Assembly: GCF_003675875.1 (NCBI RefSeq)
Contig: NZ_RCDI01000002.1
Location: forward strand, 60,786 to 124,785
Direction of reading: 5' to 3'
Source of the DNA: Halostella limicola
GTDB taxonomy: Archaea; Halobacteriota; Halobacteria; Halobacteriales; Natronoarchaeaceae
DNA length: 64,000 bases
Positions 32,005 through 40,870 of the stretch are shown piece by piece. The notes under the pieces were generated by a model. That model was not told where the DNA came from. It did no database searches and saw only the letters and a program-made list of their open reading frames with translations. The first letter of the stretch is position 1, and each line of letters begins with the position of its first letter. The position numbers and the translations under genes are program-made.

Positions 32005-33741
32005 TCAGGTGCCACCCGCTCTGACCCGGTCGGCGCGGTCGCTCGACTCGACGGGGACCCCCCGGAACTCGAAGCGCGCGCCGCCCGCCTCGCTGTCCGT
32101 CACTTCTGCGCGCCAGCCGTGCGCGTCGGCGATCTGTTCGACGATGGCGAGCCCGAACCCGGTGCCGCCCTCGTCGGTCGTGTAGCCGCTGTCGAACACC
32201 TGACCGCGTTCGTCCGGCGGGATCCCTCGCCCGTCGTCGGCGACGTAGAACCCGGCCGCGGCCCCGTTATCTCCGATCGCACCGACTTCGACGCCGACGG
32301 CGGAGCCCTCGCCGTCGCAACCCCTCGTCCCGTGCTCGACCGAGTTCCGGAACAGGTTTTCGAGGAGGCGAACGAGGCGGTCGCGGTCGGCGTCGACCGT
32401 CGCGGCGTCCGCGACCCGGAGGGACGCGTCGCCGGTGTCGACGTTCCCCCACGCCGCCTCGGCCGCGGAACCGAGGTCGACCGGTGCCGGGTCCGTGACG
32501 TCCTCGCCCTCGCGGGCCAGGGCCAGCACGTCGTCGATGATCGCCTCCATCCGATCGAGCGTCGCGTCGACCTCGTCGAGGTGGGACGTGTCGCCGGTCT
32601 CGCGCGCGAGGTCGACGTAGCCGTTCGCGACGTTCAGCGGGTTTCGGAGGTCGTGGGAGACGACGTTCGCGAACTCGTCTAACTGCTCGTTGCGCCGCTG
32701 GAGTTCCTGTTCGCGCCGCTTGCGTTCCGTGATGTCGCGAACGAGAAAGAGCCAGCCGACGTGGCGGCCGCGCCCGTCGTCGATCGTGGTCGCCTCGACG
32801 TCGTAGTGACGGCCGTCGAGCGGGAACTCGGTGCTCCGCTCCTCGCCCGACTCGACGATGTCGCGGTACAGTTCGTACGTCTCCGGGAGCGGCTTCAGGA
32901 AGTCTCGCACGTCCCGACCCACGACGTCTACGTCGCCCATCGTCTGTTCCGCGAGCGCCTCCGCAGCGGGGTTCACGTCGACGATGCGGTGCTCGCGGTC
33001 GACGACGTACACGGCGTCTTCGACAGTGTCGAGTACGCGGTCCCGCGCGATCGGCGCGAGGTCTATCAGCCTGTACCGCGTGATCGCTAGCGTGAACAGC
33101 GCGTTCGCGACGACGAACCCGAGCGGCGTGCTGTCGAACGAGACGACGTTGAGAAGCGACGGAAGGTTGGCAAGGGAGGGAGAGAGCACCGCTGCGACGA
33201 GTGCCACTATCTGCCCCCGGTAGAGCGCGCGGGACCGGTAGAGCATCTCGATGACGAGCGCGGCGACGACCATCGTGACCGCGTAGGAGTACGCCGCGTG
33301 GACCCAGAAAGCGGTCCCCCACACCACGGCGACGCCGGTCACCGCGGAGGGGTCGACGGTCATCGACGCGTAGAACACGTCGCCAGGGTTCGTCAGGGCG
33401 AGTGCGACCACGACCACCGGATGGATCGAGAGGAGGGCGACGGTCCGGCGCGTGACGAGGTGCTCGCGCCCGGTGTACTCCAGCGCGAACAGAGCGATGG
33501 AGGCGACGACGGTGACGACGCCGACGAAGATGAGCCGATTCAACAGGACGGAGACGCCGGGATCCGGGATCACGGACGCGAGAAAGAGCCCCGCGGACCA
33601 CCACGCCGCACCGGCGATGCTCCCGAACAGCGGGAGCGCGCCCGCCTTCTCGCGGTGTCGCCAGACGACGTACCCGAGGACGACGGTCAGCGCCGTCGCG
33701 ACGGCGTAGAGCGCCCGCACGTACGCCGCGTCCAGTTCCAT
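32005..33741 (-). CDS. Membrane histidine kinase with 7-helix and PAS sensor regions
   Basis: 578 residues. Seven hydrophobic segments fill residues 1-220 (7TM histidine-kinase N-terminal region). A PAS domain (about 230-345) follows, from VLDTVEDAVYVVDREHRIVDVN to FLVRDITERK. The phospho-acceptor box VVSHDLRNPL has His363. The ATPase has LLENLFRNSVEHG (N box), DDGRGIP (G1) and GGTGFGLAIV (G2). No response regulator is adjacent, so it is an orphan kinase. I chose the ATG at 33741 since longer frames would start with unrelated sequence before the first helix and the promoter would then be internal. Confidence 0.92.
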   Translation of the reverse strand: MELDAAYVRALYAVATALTVVLGYVVWRHREKAGALPLFGSIAGAAWWSAGLFLASVIPDPGVSVLLNRLIFVGVVTVVASIALFALEYTGREHLVTRRTVALLSIHPVVVVALALTNPGDVFYASMTVDPSAVTGVAVVWGTAFWVHAAYSYAVTMVVAALVIEMLYRSRALYRGQIVALVAAVLSPSLANLPSLLNVVSFDSTPLGFVVANALFTLAITRYRLIDLAPIARDRVLDTVEDAVYVVDREHRIVDVNPAAEALAEQTMGDVDVVGRDVRDFLKPLPETYELYRDIVESGEERSTEFPLDGRHYDVEATTIDDGRGRHVGWLFLVRDITERKRREQELQRRNEQLDEFANVVSHDLRNPLNVANGYVDLARETGDTSHLDEVDATLDRMEAIIDDVLALAREGEDVTDPAPVDLGSAAEAAWGNVDTGDASLRVADAATVDADRDRLVRLLENLFRNSVEHGTRGCDGEGSAVGVEVGAIGDNGAAAGFYVADDGRGIPPDERGQVFDSGYTTDEGGTGFGLAIVEQIADAHGWRAEVTDSEAGGARFEFRGVPVESSDRADRVRAGGT

Positions 33742-33762
33742 GCTCGCGAATACATACAGACG

Positions 33763-33772
33763 CTGATAAAGG
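33763..33772 (-). promoter_or_regulatory. TATA element of the histidine kinase gene
   Basis: CCTTTATCAG on the minus strand is centred about 26 bases before the ATG at 33741, which predicts a leaderless mRNA and supports that start. Confidence 0.5.
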
Positions 33773-33919
33773 TCTTGGCCGTAGACCTCCGGAGCGCTTC
33801 CCGGTGTGCGAACCCGCGGACTCCCGCACCCACCGGCAACATCGGTCGCTACCCGCGACGCCCGGCGGAAATCGCCCTTGAAAAGAAGGTTCTTATGGCC
33901 GTGCATTGGTAGAAGGAGT

Positions 33920-35263
33920 ATGGGCCTCTTCGACAGACTTCGTGGAGACGACGATCCGCGTGTCGCCTTCTTCGGCATCGACGGCGTGCCGTACAGCATG
34001 CTCTCGGACCACTTCGACGAGTTCGAGAACCTCGCCGCGATCGCCGAGGAGGGGAGCGCGGGGGCGATCGACAGCATCGTCCCGCCCGAGTCGAGCGCCT
34101 GCTGGCCGAGCCTGACCACCGGGAAGAACCCCGGCGAGACGGGCGTGTACGGCTTTCAGGACCGCGAAGTCGGTTCGTACGACACGTACGTTCCGATGGG
34201 CCGGGACGTGCAGGCCGACCGCGTCTGGGACCGCGTGCAGTCCGAGGGCCGCGACGCGACGGTCATGAACGTCCCCGTCACGTTCCCGCCCCAGCGCAAC
34301 GTCCAGCGGATGGTCTCGGGCTTCCTCTCGCCGGGCATCGACAAGGCCGCCTACCCCGAGGAGCTCGCGGACTACCTCCAGAGCATCGACTACAAGATCG
34401 ACACGAACGCGAAGCTCGGGCACAAGGAGGACAAGTCCGAGTTCATCGAGAACGCGCACGCGACGCTCGACGCGCGCTTCGAGGCGTTCAAGAAGTACGT
34501 CGAACAGGACGACTGGGACCTGTTTTTCGGCGTCTTCATGACGACCGACCGCGTCAACCACTTCCTCTACAAGGACTACGAGCGTGACGGCGAGTACAAG
34601 GAGGAGTTCCTCGACTTCTACCGGAAGCTCGACGACTACCTCGGCCGGCTCCGCGACATGCTCGCCGACGACGTGACGATGATGGTCGCCAGCGACCACG
34701 GCTTCACCAGCCTCGACTACGAGGTCCACTTCAACGAGTGGCTCCGCCAGGAGGGGTGGCTGGAGTACGAGGACGACGACCACGAGGGCCTCGACGACAT
34801 CGCCGACGACACGAAGGCGTACTCGCTCATCCCCGGCCGCTTCTACGTCAACCTCGAGGGCCGCGAACCGCGCGGGAGCGTCCCCGAGGAGGAGTACGAG
34901 GACGTGCGACAGGAGCTGAAGGAGAAGCTCGAATCGCTCGAAGGGCCGAACGGCAACCCGGTCTGTGACCGCGTCGTCGAGAAGGAGCGCGCCTTCCGCG
35001 GCGACCACGACGACATCGCCCCCGACCTCACCGTCGTTCCCAACTACGGCTTCGACCTGAAGGCCGGCTTCAAGGGCCACGAGTCGGTGTTCGACACCGG
35101 CCCGCGCAACGGGATGCACAGCTTCGACAACGCCACGCTGTTCGTCGACGACCCCGAGGCGAACATCAGCGAGGTCGACCTCTTCGACCTCACGCCGACC
35201 ATCCTCGACCTGATGGACATCGACTACGAGCGCGGCGAGTTCGACGGCGCGAGCCTGATCTAG
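33920..35263 (+). CDS. Alkaline phosphatase superfamily hydrolase (nucleotide pyrophosphatase-like)
   Basis: 447 residues. AFFGIDGVPYSML is the first metal-binding strand and PPESSACWPSLTTGKNPGETG carries the Ser/Thr nucleophile. FMTTDRVNHFLY and VASDHGFTS supply further Asp/His metal ligands, with GMHSFDNATLFV near the end. This is the type I phosphodiesterase/nucleotide pyrophosphatase branch. Substrate unknown; soluble, with no signal peptide. The ATG is preceded by AGAAGGAGT, one of the few strong Shine-Dalgarno sites here. Its TAG stop overlaps the convergent HD gene's TAG in a shared CTAG. Confidence 0.88.
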   Translation: MGLFDRLRGDDDPRVAFFGIDGVPYSMLSDHFDEFENLAAIAEEGSAGAIDSIVPPESSACWPSLTTGKNPGETGVYGFQDREVGSYDTYVPMGRDVQADRVWDRVQSEGRDATVMNVPVTFPPQRNVQRMVSGFLSPGIDKAAYPEELADYLQSIDYKIDTNAKLGHKEDKSEFIENAHATLDARFEAFKKYVEQDDWDLFFGVFMTTDRVNHFLYKDYERDGEYKEEFLDFYRKLDDYLGRLRDMLADDVTMMVASDHGFTSLDYEVHFNEWLRQEGWLEYEDDDHEGLDDIADDTKAYSLIPGRFYVNLEGREPRGSVPEEEYEDVRQELKEKLESLEGPNGNPVCDRVVEKERAFRGDHDDIAPDLTVVPNYGFDLKAGFKGHESVFDTGPRNGMHSFDNATLFVDDPEANISEVDLFDLTPTILDLMDIDYERGEFDGASLI

Positions 35264-36666
35264 CGCGGTTCCGCCGCCCGCGACCGGGCGAACTCGGCGT
35301 TCAGGTGGTCGATCGCCGTCCACTTGTGTCCCTCCGGGACGAACACGAACGGGATCGCCCCCTCGAACGCCCGGTCGCCGTACAGTCCCGTCTCGGCGAC
35401 CGACCGGGTCGAGTTCCGGTGGGCGATGGGGACGTCCATCAGCTCCGCCGGCTCGTACTCCGGCACGTACGACTGCTCGATCCACACCTCGTGGACCGGC
35501 AGGTCGAGCGTCGCCGCCAGATCGCTTTCCAGCGCGTCGGCGTTGCGCAGCAACCACCCGGAGAACGCGTCCGTGTCGTCGGTGACGTCGACCGACTCGG
35601 TGAACCCGACGCCGTGTTTCCAGCACGACTCCGGGAACCGCCGCGACCGGAACCGGTCGTGCAGGTCCGCGAGGACCGAGTCCGGATGCCCGCGGGCCGC
35701 CGCGCGGATCCGCTCCATCGCGTAGTAGTCGTCTATCTGCTCGTCGAGCACCTTCTCGGCGGTGATGGGCCGCTCGTCGGCCAGCGACGCGAACTCGTCG
35801 AGCATCGCCCGGAGCAGGACGTTGGCGTACACCGACTTGTGGTGCTGTGTGACCCACATGTACAGCGCCACGCGGCCCTCCAGGTAGTTGCCGACCGTCG
35901 ACAGCGCCTTGTCCCGGAGGGCGAGGCCGTCGTCCGGGACGGCCGTGTACGCGTCGATCATGCGGTCGGTGTCGACGCTCAGCACCTCCGCCCCGGTCAT
36001 TCGACTGTCGCGGATGATGTAATCCAGCCTGTCGACGTCGATCGGGGAGTGCAACACCTCGGCGGCGACCCCGAAGTGACGGTCGCCCTCGCGCTCGTAG
36101 GTCAGGCTGTACCCCAGGACGTACGCGCACACCTCGAACGGGTCCACGCCGAGTTCCCGGAGGTCGTCGGCGTACGCGGACAGGATCACGACGCAGCTCA
36201 GCAGTTCGTGCGGGCTGGCGCGCCGGAACGGCCCGTCTGGCTCGCCGACGTCGATCCCCGCTTCCTCGAACGCGCCGACGAGTCCGGCGTCGGCGAGCCG
36301 GCTCCGGAGGTCGGCGGCGTCGAGGTGGTGCTCGCCGAGGTGCGACAGCGGCGGGTGGCCCACGTCGTGGAGCAGCGCCGCGCACTTGAGCGTCTCCTCG
36401 ACGGTGTCGAGGTGGGCGTCGGAGGCGTCCCTCGCGAACCGGCGCTGGGACCGGAGGCTCCGGAACACCCGCTTCGCGAGGTGGAACACGCCCAGCGCGT
36501 GCTCGAACCGGGTGTGGTTCGCGGACGGGTACACGAGATACGTCGCCGACAGCTGCCTGACGTGTCGCTGCCGCTGGAACTGCGGGGTGTCGACGATGCG
36601 TTCCACTATCGGTTCGGCGACCTCGACGTACCCGTGTACCGGGTCCTTGATCTGTTTGCTCGACAT
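35260..36666 (-). CDS. HD-domain phosphohydrolase (dNTPase-like)
   Basis: 468 residues. The HD site is built from NHTRFEHALGVFHLA, ALLHDVGHPPLSHLGEHH and a later YIIRDSRMTGAE, following the SAMHD1/dGTPase-like order H...HD...D. The opening KQIKDPVHGYVEV is shared with the archaeal/bacterial dNTP triphosphohydrolase family (YdhJ-like). It may control dNTP pools, which is inference. The C-terminal 150 residues are family-specific. It lies upstream of the AlkP gene's end, convergent, and about 110 bases from cetZ on the same strand. Confidence 0.87.
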   Translation of the reverse strand: MSSKQIKDPVHGYVEVAEPIVERIVDTPQFQRQRHVRQLSATYLVYPSANHTRFEHALGVFHLAKRVFRSLRSQRRFARDASDAHLDTVEETLKCAALLHDVGHPPLSHLGEHHLDAADLRSRLADAGLVGAFEEAGIDVGEPDGPFRRASPHELLSCVVILSAYADDLRELGVDPFEVCAYVLGYSLTYEREGDRHFGVAAEVLHSPIDVDRLDYIIRDSRMTGAEVLSVDTDRMIDAYTAVPDDGLALRDKALSTVGNYLEGRVALYMWVTQHHKSVYANVLLRAMLDEFASLADERPITAEKVLDEQIDDYYAMERIRAAARGHPDSVLADLHDRFRSRRFPESCWKHGVGFTESVDVTDDTDAFSGWLLRNADALESDLAATLDLPVHEVWIEQSYVPEYEPAELMDVPIAHRNSTRSVAETGLYGDRAFEGAIPFVFVPEGHKWTAIDHLNAEFARSRAAEPR

Positions 36667-36777
36667 GTGGCGGCCCGTCCGGCCCGGGCAGCGGCGAAAG
36701 AGCGGTTCGACCGCGCGCCGCGTCCGGCCGGCTATTTCCTGTGGCTCAGGCGGTCCGCCGGTTTGAATCTTGCGCGT

Positions 36778-37857
36778 TCAGAACAGGTCGTCGAGCTCGT
36801 CGTTCTGGAACTGGTCCGCGTGGTCCAGCGTCGTCTCCTGCTGTTCCTTCTGTGCCTCGCGGGCGCGATCCATGAACTCCTGGACGCGCTGGCCGCGCTC
36901 GACGCCGCCCAGCAGCACCAGCGAGGCGATGCTCTCGCTGTCGAGCGGGAAGTCGCCGCCGCGGACCTGCATGCTGCCCGTCTCCTCTTCGACCCAGCTG
37001 CGGGCGCGCTCGACGCCCTTCCGAGGGAGACGGTCGGCGTCGCCCGCGACGACCAGTAGCGCGGAGTCCGCGGCCACCGCGTTCGGGAGGCTCGTTCCGG
37101 TCAGAAGCGCCTTCCGCGTCACGCTGGTGACGGTGTTGACGTTCTCGCCGCTGTCCTCGCTGGCCTCGGCGCTCGCGTAGCCAAGCGCGGCGATGCCGCC
37201 CGACCGGAGGGTGTTGATGACTTCGCTGGAGTCGACGACGCTCTCGGCGACGCCCTCGACGGCCTCGCCGGAGGCGAGCAGGAGGCCGATGCGCTGGGCG
37301 ATGGCCTGGTTGATCGCGTCGAACGCCTCCCCGACGCTCTGTCCCGCCCCGTGCCACGCGTCGTTGTCGACGAGCAGGGTCGCGTCAGCCTCGCGGACGA
37401 GCGTCTTCAGCGACCGCCCGGCGTTGGCCTGGTACATCGCGCCCTCGCCGCGCCCGGGGAGGACGCCGAGCGCGTAGACCGGGATGCTGTACACGCGCTT
37501 GAGTTCCTTCGCGAGCACGGGCGCGCCGCCGCTGCCCGTGCCGCCGCCGAGGCCGGCGACGACGAAGATGGCGTCGGCCTCGGCCGTGATGCGCCCGTCG
37601 AGGCCGTCCATGACCTCGCCCGCGTCCGCCTGCATCACTTCGGCGCCGAGCTCGTTGTCGCCGCCGACGCCGTGGCCCTTGACCCGGTCCTGCCCGATCA
37701 GGACCGTGTCGAGGTCGAGCGCCTGAAGGTCCGTCTTCGCCGAGTTGACTGCCAATACGCCGCGAACCGCGCCGAACTCCATCTGCCGGTCGAACTCGAC
37801 CAGGGCCTGCGTGATCTTGCCCCCGGCCTGGCCGACACCAATCAGGACGACTTTCAT
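36778..37857 (-). CDS. cetZ: CetZ-family tubulin-like GTPase
   Basis: 359 residues. MKVVLIGVGQAGGKITQAL is the tubulin/FtsZ nucleotide-binding start, AGLGGGTGSGGAP (residues 101-113) the T4 tubulin signature, and IGLLLASGE and related loops follow. The N-terminus MKV with GQAGGK is typical of CetZ rather than FtsZ, which have longer leaders. CetZ proteins influence cell shape and motility in haloarchaea. The tail NDELDDLF is an acidic conserved end. It is divergent from a pilus-like operon across an 85-base gap, which may be functionally meaningful because CetZ1 is needed for motile rod cells. Confidence 0.93.
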   Translation of the reverse strand: MKVVLIGVGQAGGKITQALVEFDRQMEFGAVRGVLAVNSAKTDLQALDLDTVLIGQDRVKGHGVGGDNELGAEVMQADAGEVMDGLDGRITAEADAIFVVAGLGGGTGSGGAPVLAKELKRVYSIPVYALGVLPGRGEGAMYQANAGRSLKTLVREADATLLVDNDAWHGAGQSVGEAFDAINQAIAQRIGLLLASGEAVEGVAESVVDSSEVINTLRSGGIAALGYASAEASEDSGENVNTVTSVTRKALLTGTSLPNAVAADSALLVVAGDADRLPRKGVERARSWVEEETGSMQVRGGDFPLDSESIASLVLLGGVERGQRVQEFMDRAREAQKEQQETTLDHADQFQNDELDDLF

Positions 37858-37942
37858 GCGCGGGCATTTGGGTGGTCGGTAATTGAACGTTCCGCCGTCC
37901 CCGCGCTAACGTTTATCCCGGAGAGCGCGCCCACGACGGCAC

Positions 37943-38455
37943 ATGACCGACGACGTGGAAGCACGACTGGACGCGGTCGAACGCGCGCTGACGGGCAGCG
38001 ACGCCGATCTGCCGGCACTCGCAGAGGGCACCGAACTCGTCGACCGGGTCGACGCGGCGGAGGACCGACTCGACGCGGTCGAGGAGCGGATCGAGGAACT
38101 CGACGCCGCGACGCAGGCGGTCCGAGGCTACGTCGGGAACGTCCGCTCGGTGAACGAGGACGTGGAACGGCGGGCGGACGCGGCGGTCGCAGGCGTCGAG
38201 GCGCTGGAGGCCCGCGTCGACGAGCTCGAAGCCGACGGCGAGACCGATCGGCGCGGGTCCCGCGAGCCACCGACTAACGAGCGCCACCCGACAGATCATC
38301 CCGACGCCCCGAACGGCAACCGGGCCGGTCCTCCCCTCGAATCGCCGCACCGAGAGAGCGAGCAGTGGGAGGGCGACCACGGGGACGCCGAGTCGGGAGA
38401 GCGCCCGCGCGACGGCGACCGCGGCCTCGTCGCCCGCCTGCGCGAGGCCCTGTGA
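37943..38455 (+). CDS. Coiled-coil protein heading the pilus-like operon (DUF7310-like)
   Basis: 170 residues. The first 105 are heptads (VEARLDAVERAL, VDAAEDRLDAVEERIEELD) predicting a coiled coil. The next 50 are Pro/Glu/His-rich and disordered, with a short helix GLVARLREAL at the end. No membrane segment. The stop overlaps the next GTG by 4 bases, linking it to the secretion operon. The DUF label is from memory. The role is unknown; a cytoplasmic scaffold or regulator of the ATPase is a guess. Confidence 0.75.
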   Translation: MTDDVEARLDAVERALTGSDADLPALAEGTELVDRVDAAEDRLDAVEERIEELDAATQAVRGYVGNVRSVNEDVERRADAAVAGVEALEARVDELEADGETDRRGSREPPTNERHPTDHPDAPNGNRAGPPLESPHRESEQWEGDHGDAESGERPRDGDRGLVARLREAL

Positions 38456-38910
38456 CGGTCCGCGTCGTGATAGCCGCCGTGATCGCGGCGGCCGTCGTCG
38501 CGGCAGCGCTGCCGGCCGTCGATACCGGACGCGAGCGCGCGACCGACCGGCAGGTGCGCGGCGAACTCGACGACCTCGAACGCGCGGCCGGGGCGCTGCT
38601 CGCGACCGAGGAGGCGGCGTGGGACGAGACGGCCGCCCCTCAGCGCGCGGTCAGCGTCACGTTACCGGGACGGAGCTGGCGGCGCGCGAGCGTGGACCGA
38701 GTCGTGATCCGCCCGGCGGCCGACGGAGGGGCCAGAATCACCTACGCCGTCGACGGGAGACGGGCGAGAAACCGGACGCTCGCCGTCCCGCTCCGTCCTG
38801 CCGAGGCCGACGCGCTCGTACTCCGCGGGAGCGGCGACCACCGGCTCCGGCTGCGGCTGGTCCGTGAAGACGGGGAGCGCGTCGTAGTCGTCGACCGCCA
38901 CGGCCGGTAA
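38452..38910 (+). CDS. Membrane-anchored protein of the pilus-like operon (DUF7311-like)
   Basis: 152 residues, GTG start. A hydrophobic anchor at residues 2-22 (TVRVVIAAVIAAAVVAAALP) is followed by an outward domain with RGELDDLERAAGALLATEEA and beta-rich VTLPGRSWRRASVDRVVIR. The shape (short N-terminal helix, then a small beta domain) resembles minor pilins, but no peptidase site of the class III type stands out. It overlaps the coiled-coil gene by 4 bases and precedes the ATPase by 67. Confidence 0.72.
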   Translation: MTVRVVIAAVIAAAVVAAALPAVDTGRERATDRQVRGELDDLERAAGALLATEEAAWDETAAPQRAVSVTLPGRSWRRASVDRVVIRPAADGGARITYAVDGRRARNRTLAVPLRPAEADALVLRGSGDHRLRLRLVREDGERVVVVDRHGR

Positions 38911-38977
38911 GTCGCGGAGCGGGTCGGACTCGTCGCCGGCCGAGGGTTTACGTACCGGAGCGCGGCGACCCGGTCGC

Positions 38978-40867
38978 ATGAGAGGGATCTTCGACCGGTT
39001 CGGAGCGGCGGACGACGGCCCGTGCGGGTGCCGCCCGTCGTTCGACGACGACCGCCTCGTCGTCGACGCGGACGACTGTGAGGGCGAGGGCCGACTCGCC
39101 GACGCCCCGGACTGTCGGGCGACGGTGATCGACGCGCTCGCCGAGCGCGACGCCGACGCGGTGCTCACCCGCTCGGACGGCGTCGAGCGCGCCTACGAGG
39201 GCGAGAGCGCGGCCCTGCTCGTCGCCGCCGGGCGGTTCGTCGAGACGATCGCCTTCCGCGACGAGACGCTGGCTTCGCGGGCGCGACGCGACCCGCTCCG
39301 CGCGGCCCGCGACGCCGCCGGGCGGGCGGCCCCGGTGAACGACGCGGCCGCGGAGACGGGCCTCGTCGAACTGGCCGAGCGCGCCGCGGGGTACGAGGAC
39401 GCGCTCCGCCCCGCCGTCGGCACGGTCGTCGCGGGCTCCCGCGTCCGGTCGCGACCGCCCGCCGACGCCGAACTCGTCGACGTGCATGACCTCGACACCG
39501 GCGCGACCGTCCGAGTCTACGCAGGCGAGGGCGACGCGCTCCGGACGTACCACGTCGCGCCCGTCGAGGACGACCTCTCCGCTGCCGCGACCGCGACGCT
39601 GGCACAGGCGTACGAGGCGCTGGCGACCGGCGCGGTCGAGGGCGGCGACCGCGCCCCGGGCCGCGCCGTTCGCCGGGTCGCCGACGAGAGTACGCCGGTG
39701 ACGACTCTTGCCGCTGTCCTCCGGAAACACGCGCGGGGCTTCGGCGTGCTGGAGGACCTGTTCGGCGACCCCCGCGTCTCCGACGTGTACGCCACCGCGC
39801 CGGTCACCGAGAACGCGCTTCGCGTCACGGTGGACGGCGAGACGATGCGGACGAACGTCCGCCTCACGGCCGACGGCGCGGCGGCGCTCGCCTCGGGGTT
39901 CCGGCGGACGAGCGGCCGGGCGTTCTCCCGGGCCGCGCCGACGCTCGACGCCGCCGCGGAGACGACCGCGGGCCAGCGCATCCGCGTTGCGGGAGTCACC
40001 GACCCGATCAGCGACGGCGTCGCCTTCGCTTTCCGCGACCGCGGCGAGGACGCCTGGACGCTCCCGGGCCTCGTGGCGAACGGGACCGTCCCGGCGGACG
40101 CCGCGGCCCTGCTGTCGGTCGCCGTCGAGCGCAGCGCCGCGGGTCTGGTCGCCGGCGCGCGGGGCGCGGGGAAGACGACGACGCTCGGCGCACTCCTCTG
40201 GGAGCTCGCCGCGGCGACGCGCGTCGTCGCCATCGAGGACACGCCGGAGATCCCGGTCGCCGCGCTCCAACGGGCTGGGCGCGACGTCCAGACGATCCGC
40301 ACGTCGGTCGACGACGGGCCGGGCATCGCGTCGACCGAAGCGCTCCGCACCGCGCTCCGGCTCGGGGAGGGGGCGCTCGTCCTCGGCGAGGTGCGCGGCG
40401 AGGAGGCACGCGTGTTGTACGAGGCGATGCGCGTCGGCGCGAACGAGAGCGCGGTCCTCGGCACCATCCACGGCGAGGGCGGCGAGAGCGTCCGCGAGCG
40501 CGTCGTCGCCGACCTCGGGGTCCCGGTCTCGTCGTTCACCGCGACGGACGTCGTCGTCACGCTCGAAGCCCACCGGGACGGCGGCGAGCGCGCGCGGCGC
40601 GTCCGATCGATCGAGGAGGTGATCGCCGGCGACGACGGCGTCCGCTTCGAACCGCTGTTCGCCGTCGTGGGCGACGCTCTCGCCCCCACCGGCCGCCTCG
40701 CCCACGGTGAGAGTCACCTGCTCCAGACGCTCGCTCGCCCCGACGAGACGTACGCCGACCTCCGAATGCGGATCGACGAGCGCAGGGGACTGCTCGCCCG
40801 ACTCGCGGACGAGGACCGCACGCGCCCCGCCGACGTGACGGAGGCATACGCGAGAGAGGGCCGGTAG
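38978..40867 (+). CDS. Type II/IV secretion-family ATPase (PilB/GspE/VirB11-like)
   Basis: 629 residues. The ATPase core carries Walker A GARGAGKTTT near residues 392-401, an Asp-box-like region VVAIEDTPEIPV, Walker B GALVLGEVRGEEARVLYEAM near 465-480 and the His box GTIHGEGGESVRERV near 494-508. The N-terminal 250 residues are a lineage-specific domain that starts with a Cys cluster (CGC and CEGEGRLADAPDC, residues 16-45), perhaps a metal site. It powers assembly of pilus-like filaments together with the next gene. I could not assign it to a named haloarchaeal PilB paralogue. Confidence 0.92.
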   Translation: MRGIFDRFGAADDGPCGCRPSFDDDRLVVDADDCEGEGRLADAPDCRATVIDALAERDADAVLTRSDGVERAYEGESAALLVAAGRFVETIAFRDETLASRARRDPLRAARDAAGRAAPVNDAAAETGLVELAERAAGYEDALRPAVGTVVAGSRVRSRPPADAELVDVHDLDTGATVRVYAGEGDALRTYHVAPVEDDLSAAATATLAQAYEALATGAVEGGDRAPGRAVRRVADESTPVTTLAAVLRKHARGFGVLEDLFGDPRVSDVYATAPVTENALRVTVDGETMRTNVRLTADGAAALASGFRRTSGRAFSRAAPTLDAAAETTAGQRIRVAGVTDPISDGVAFAFRDRGEDAWTLPGLVANGTVPADAAALLSVAVERSAAGLVAGARGAGKTTTLGALLWELAAATRVVAIEDTPEIPVAALQRAGRDVQTIRTSVDDGPGIASTEALRTALRLGEGALVLGEVRGEEARVLYEAMRVGANESAVLGTIHGEGGESVRERVVADLGVPVSSFTATDVVVTLEAHRDGGERARRVRSIEEVIAGDDGVRFEPLFAVVGDALAPTGRLAHGESHLLQTLARPDETYADLRMRIDERRGLLARLADEDRTRPADVTEAYAREGR

Positions 40868-40870
40868 CCA

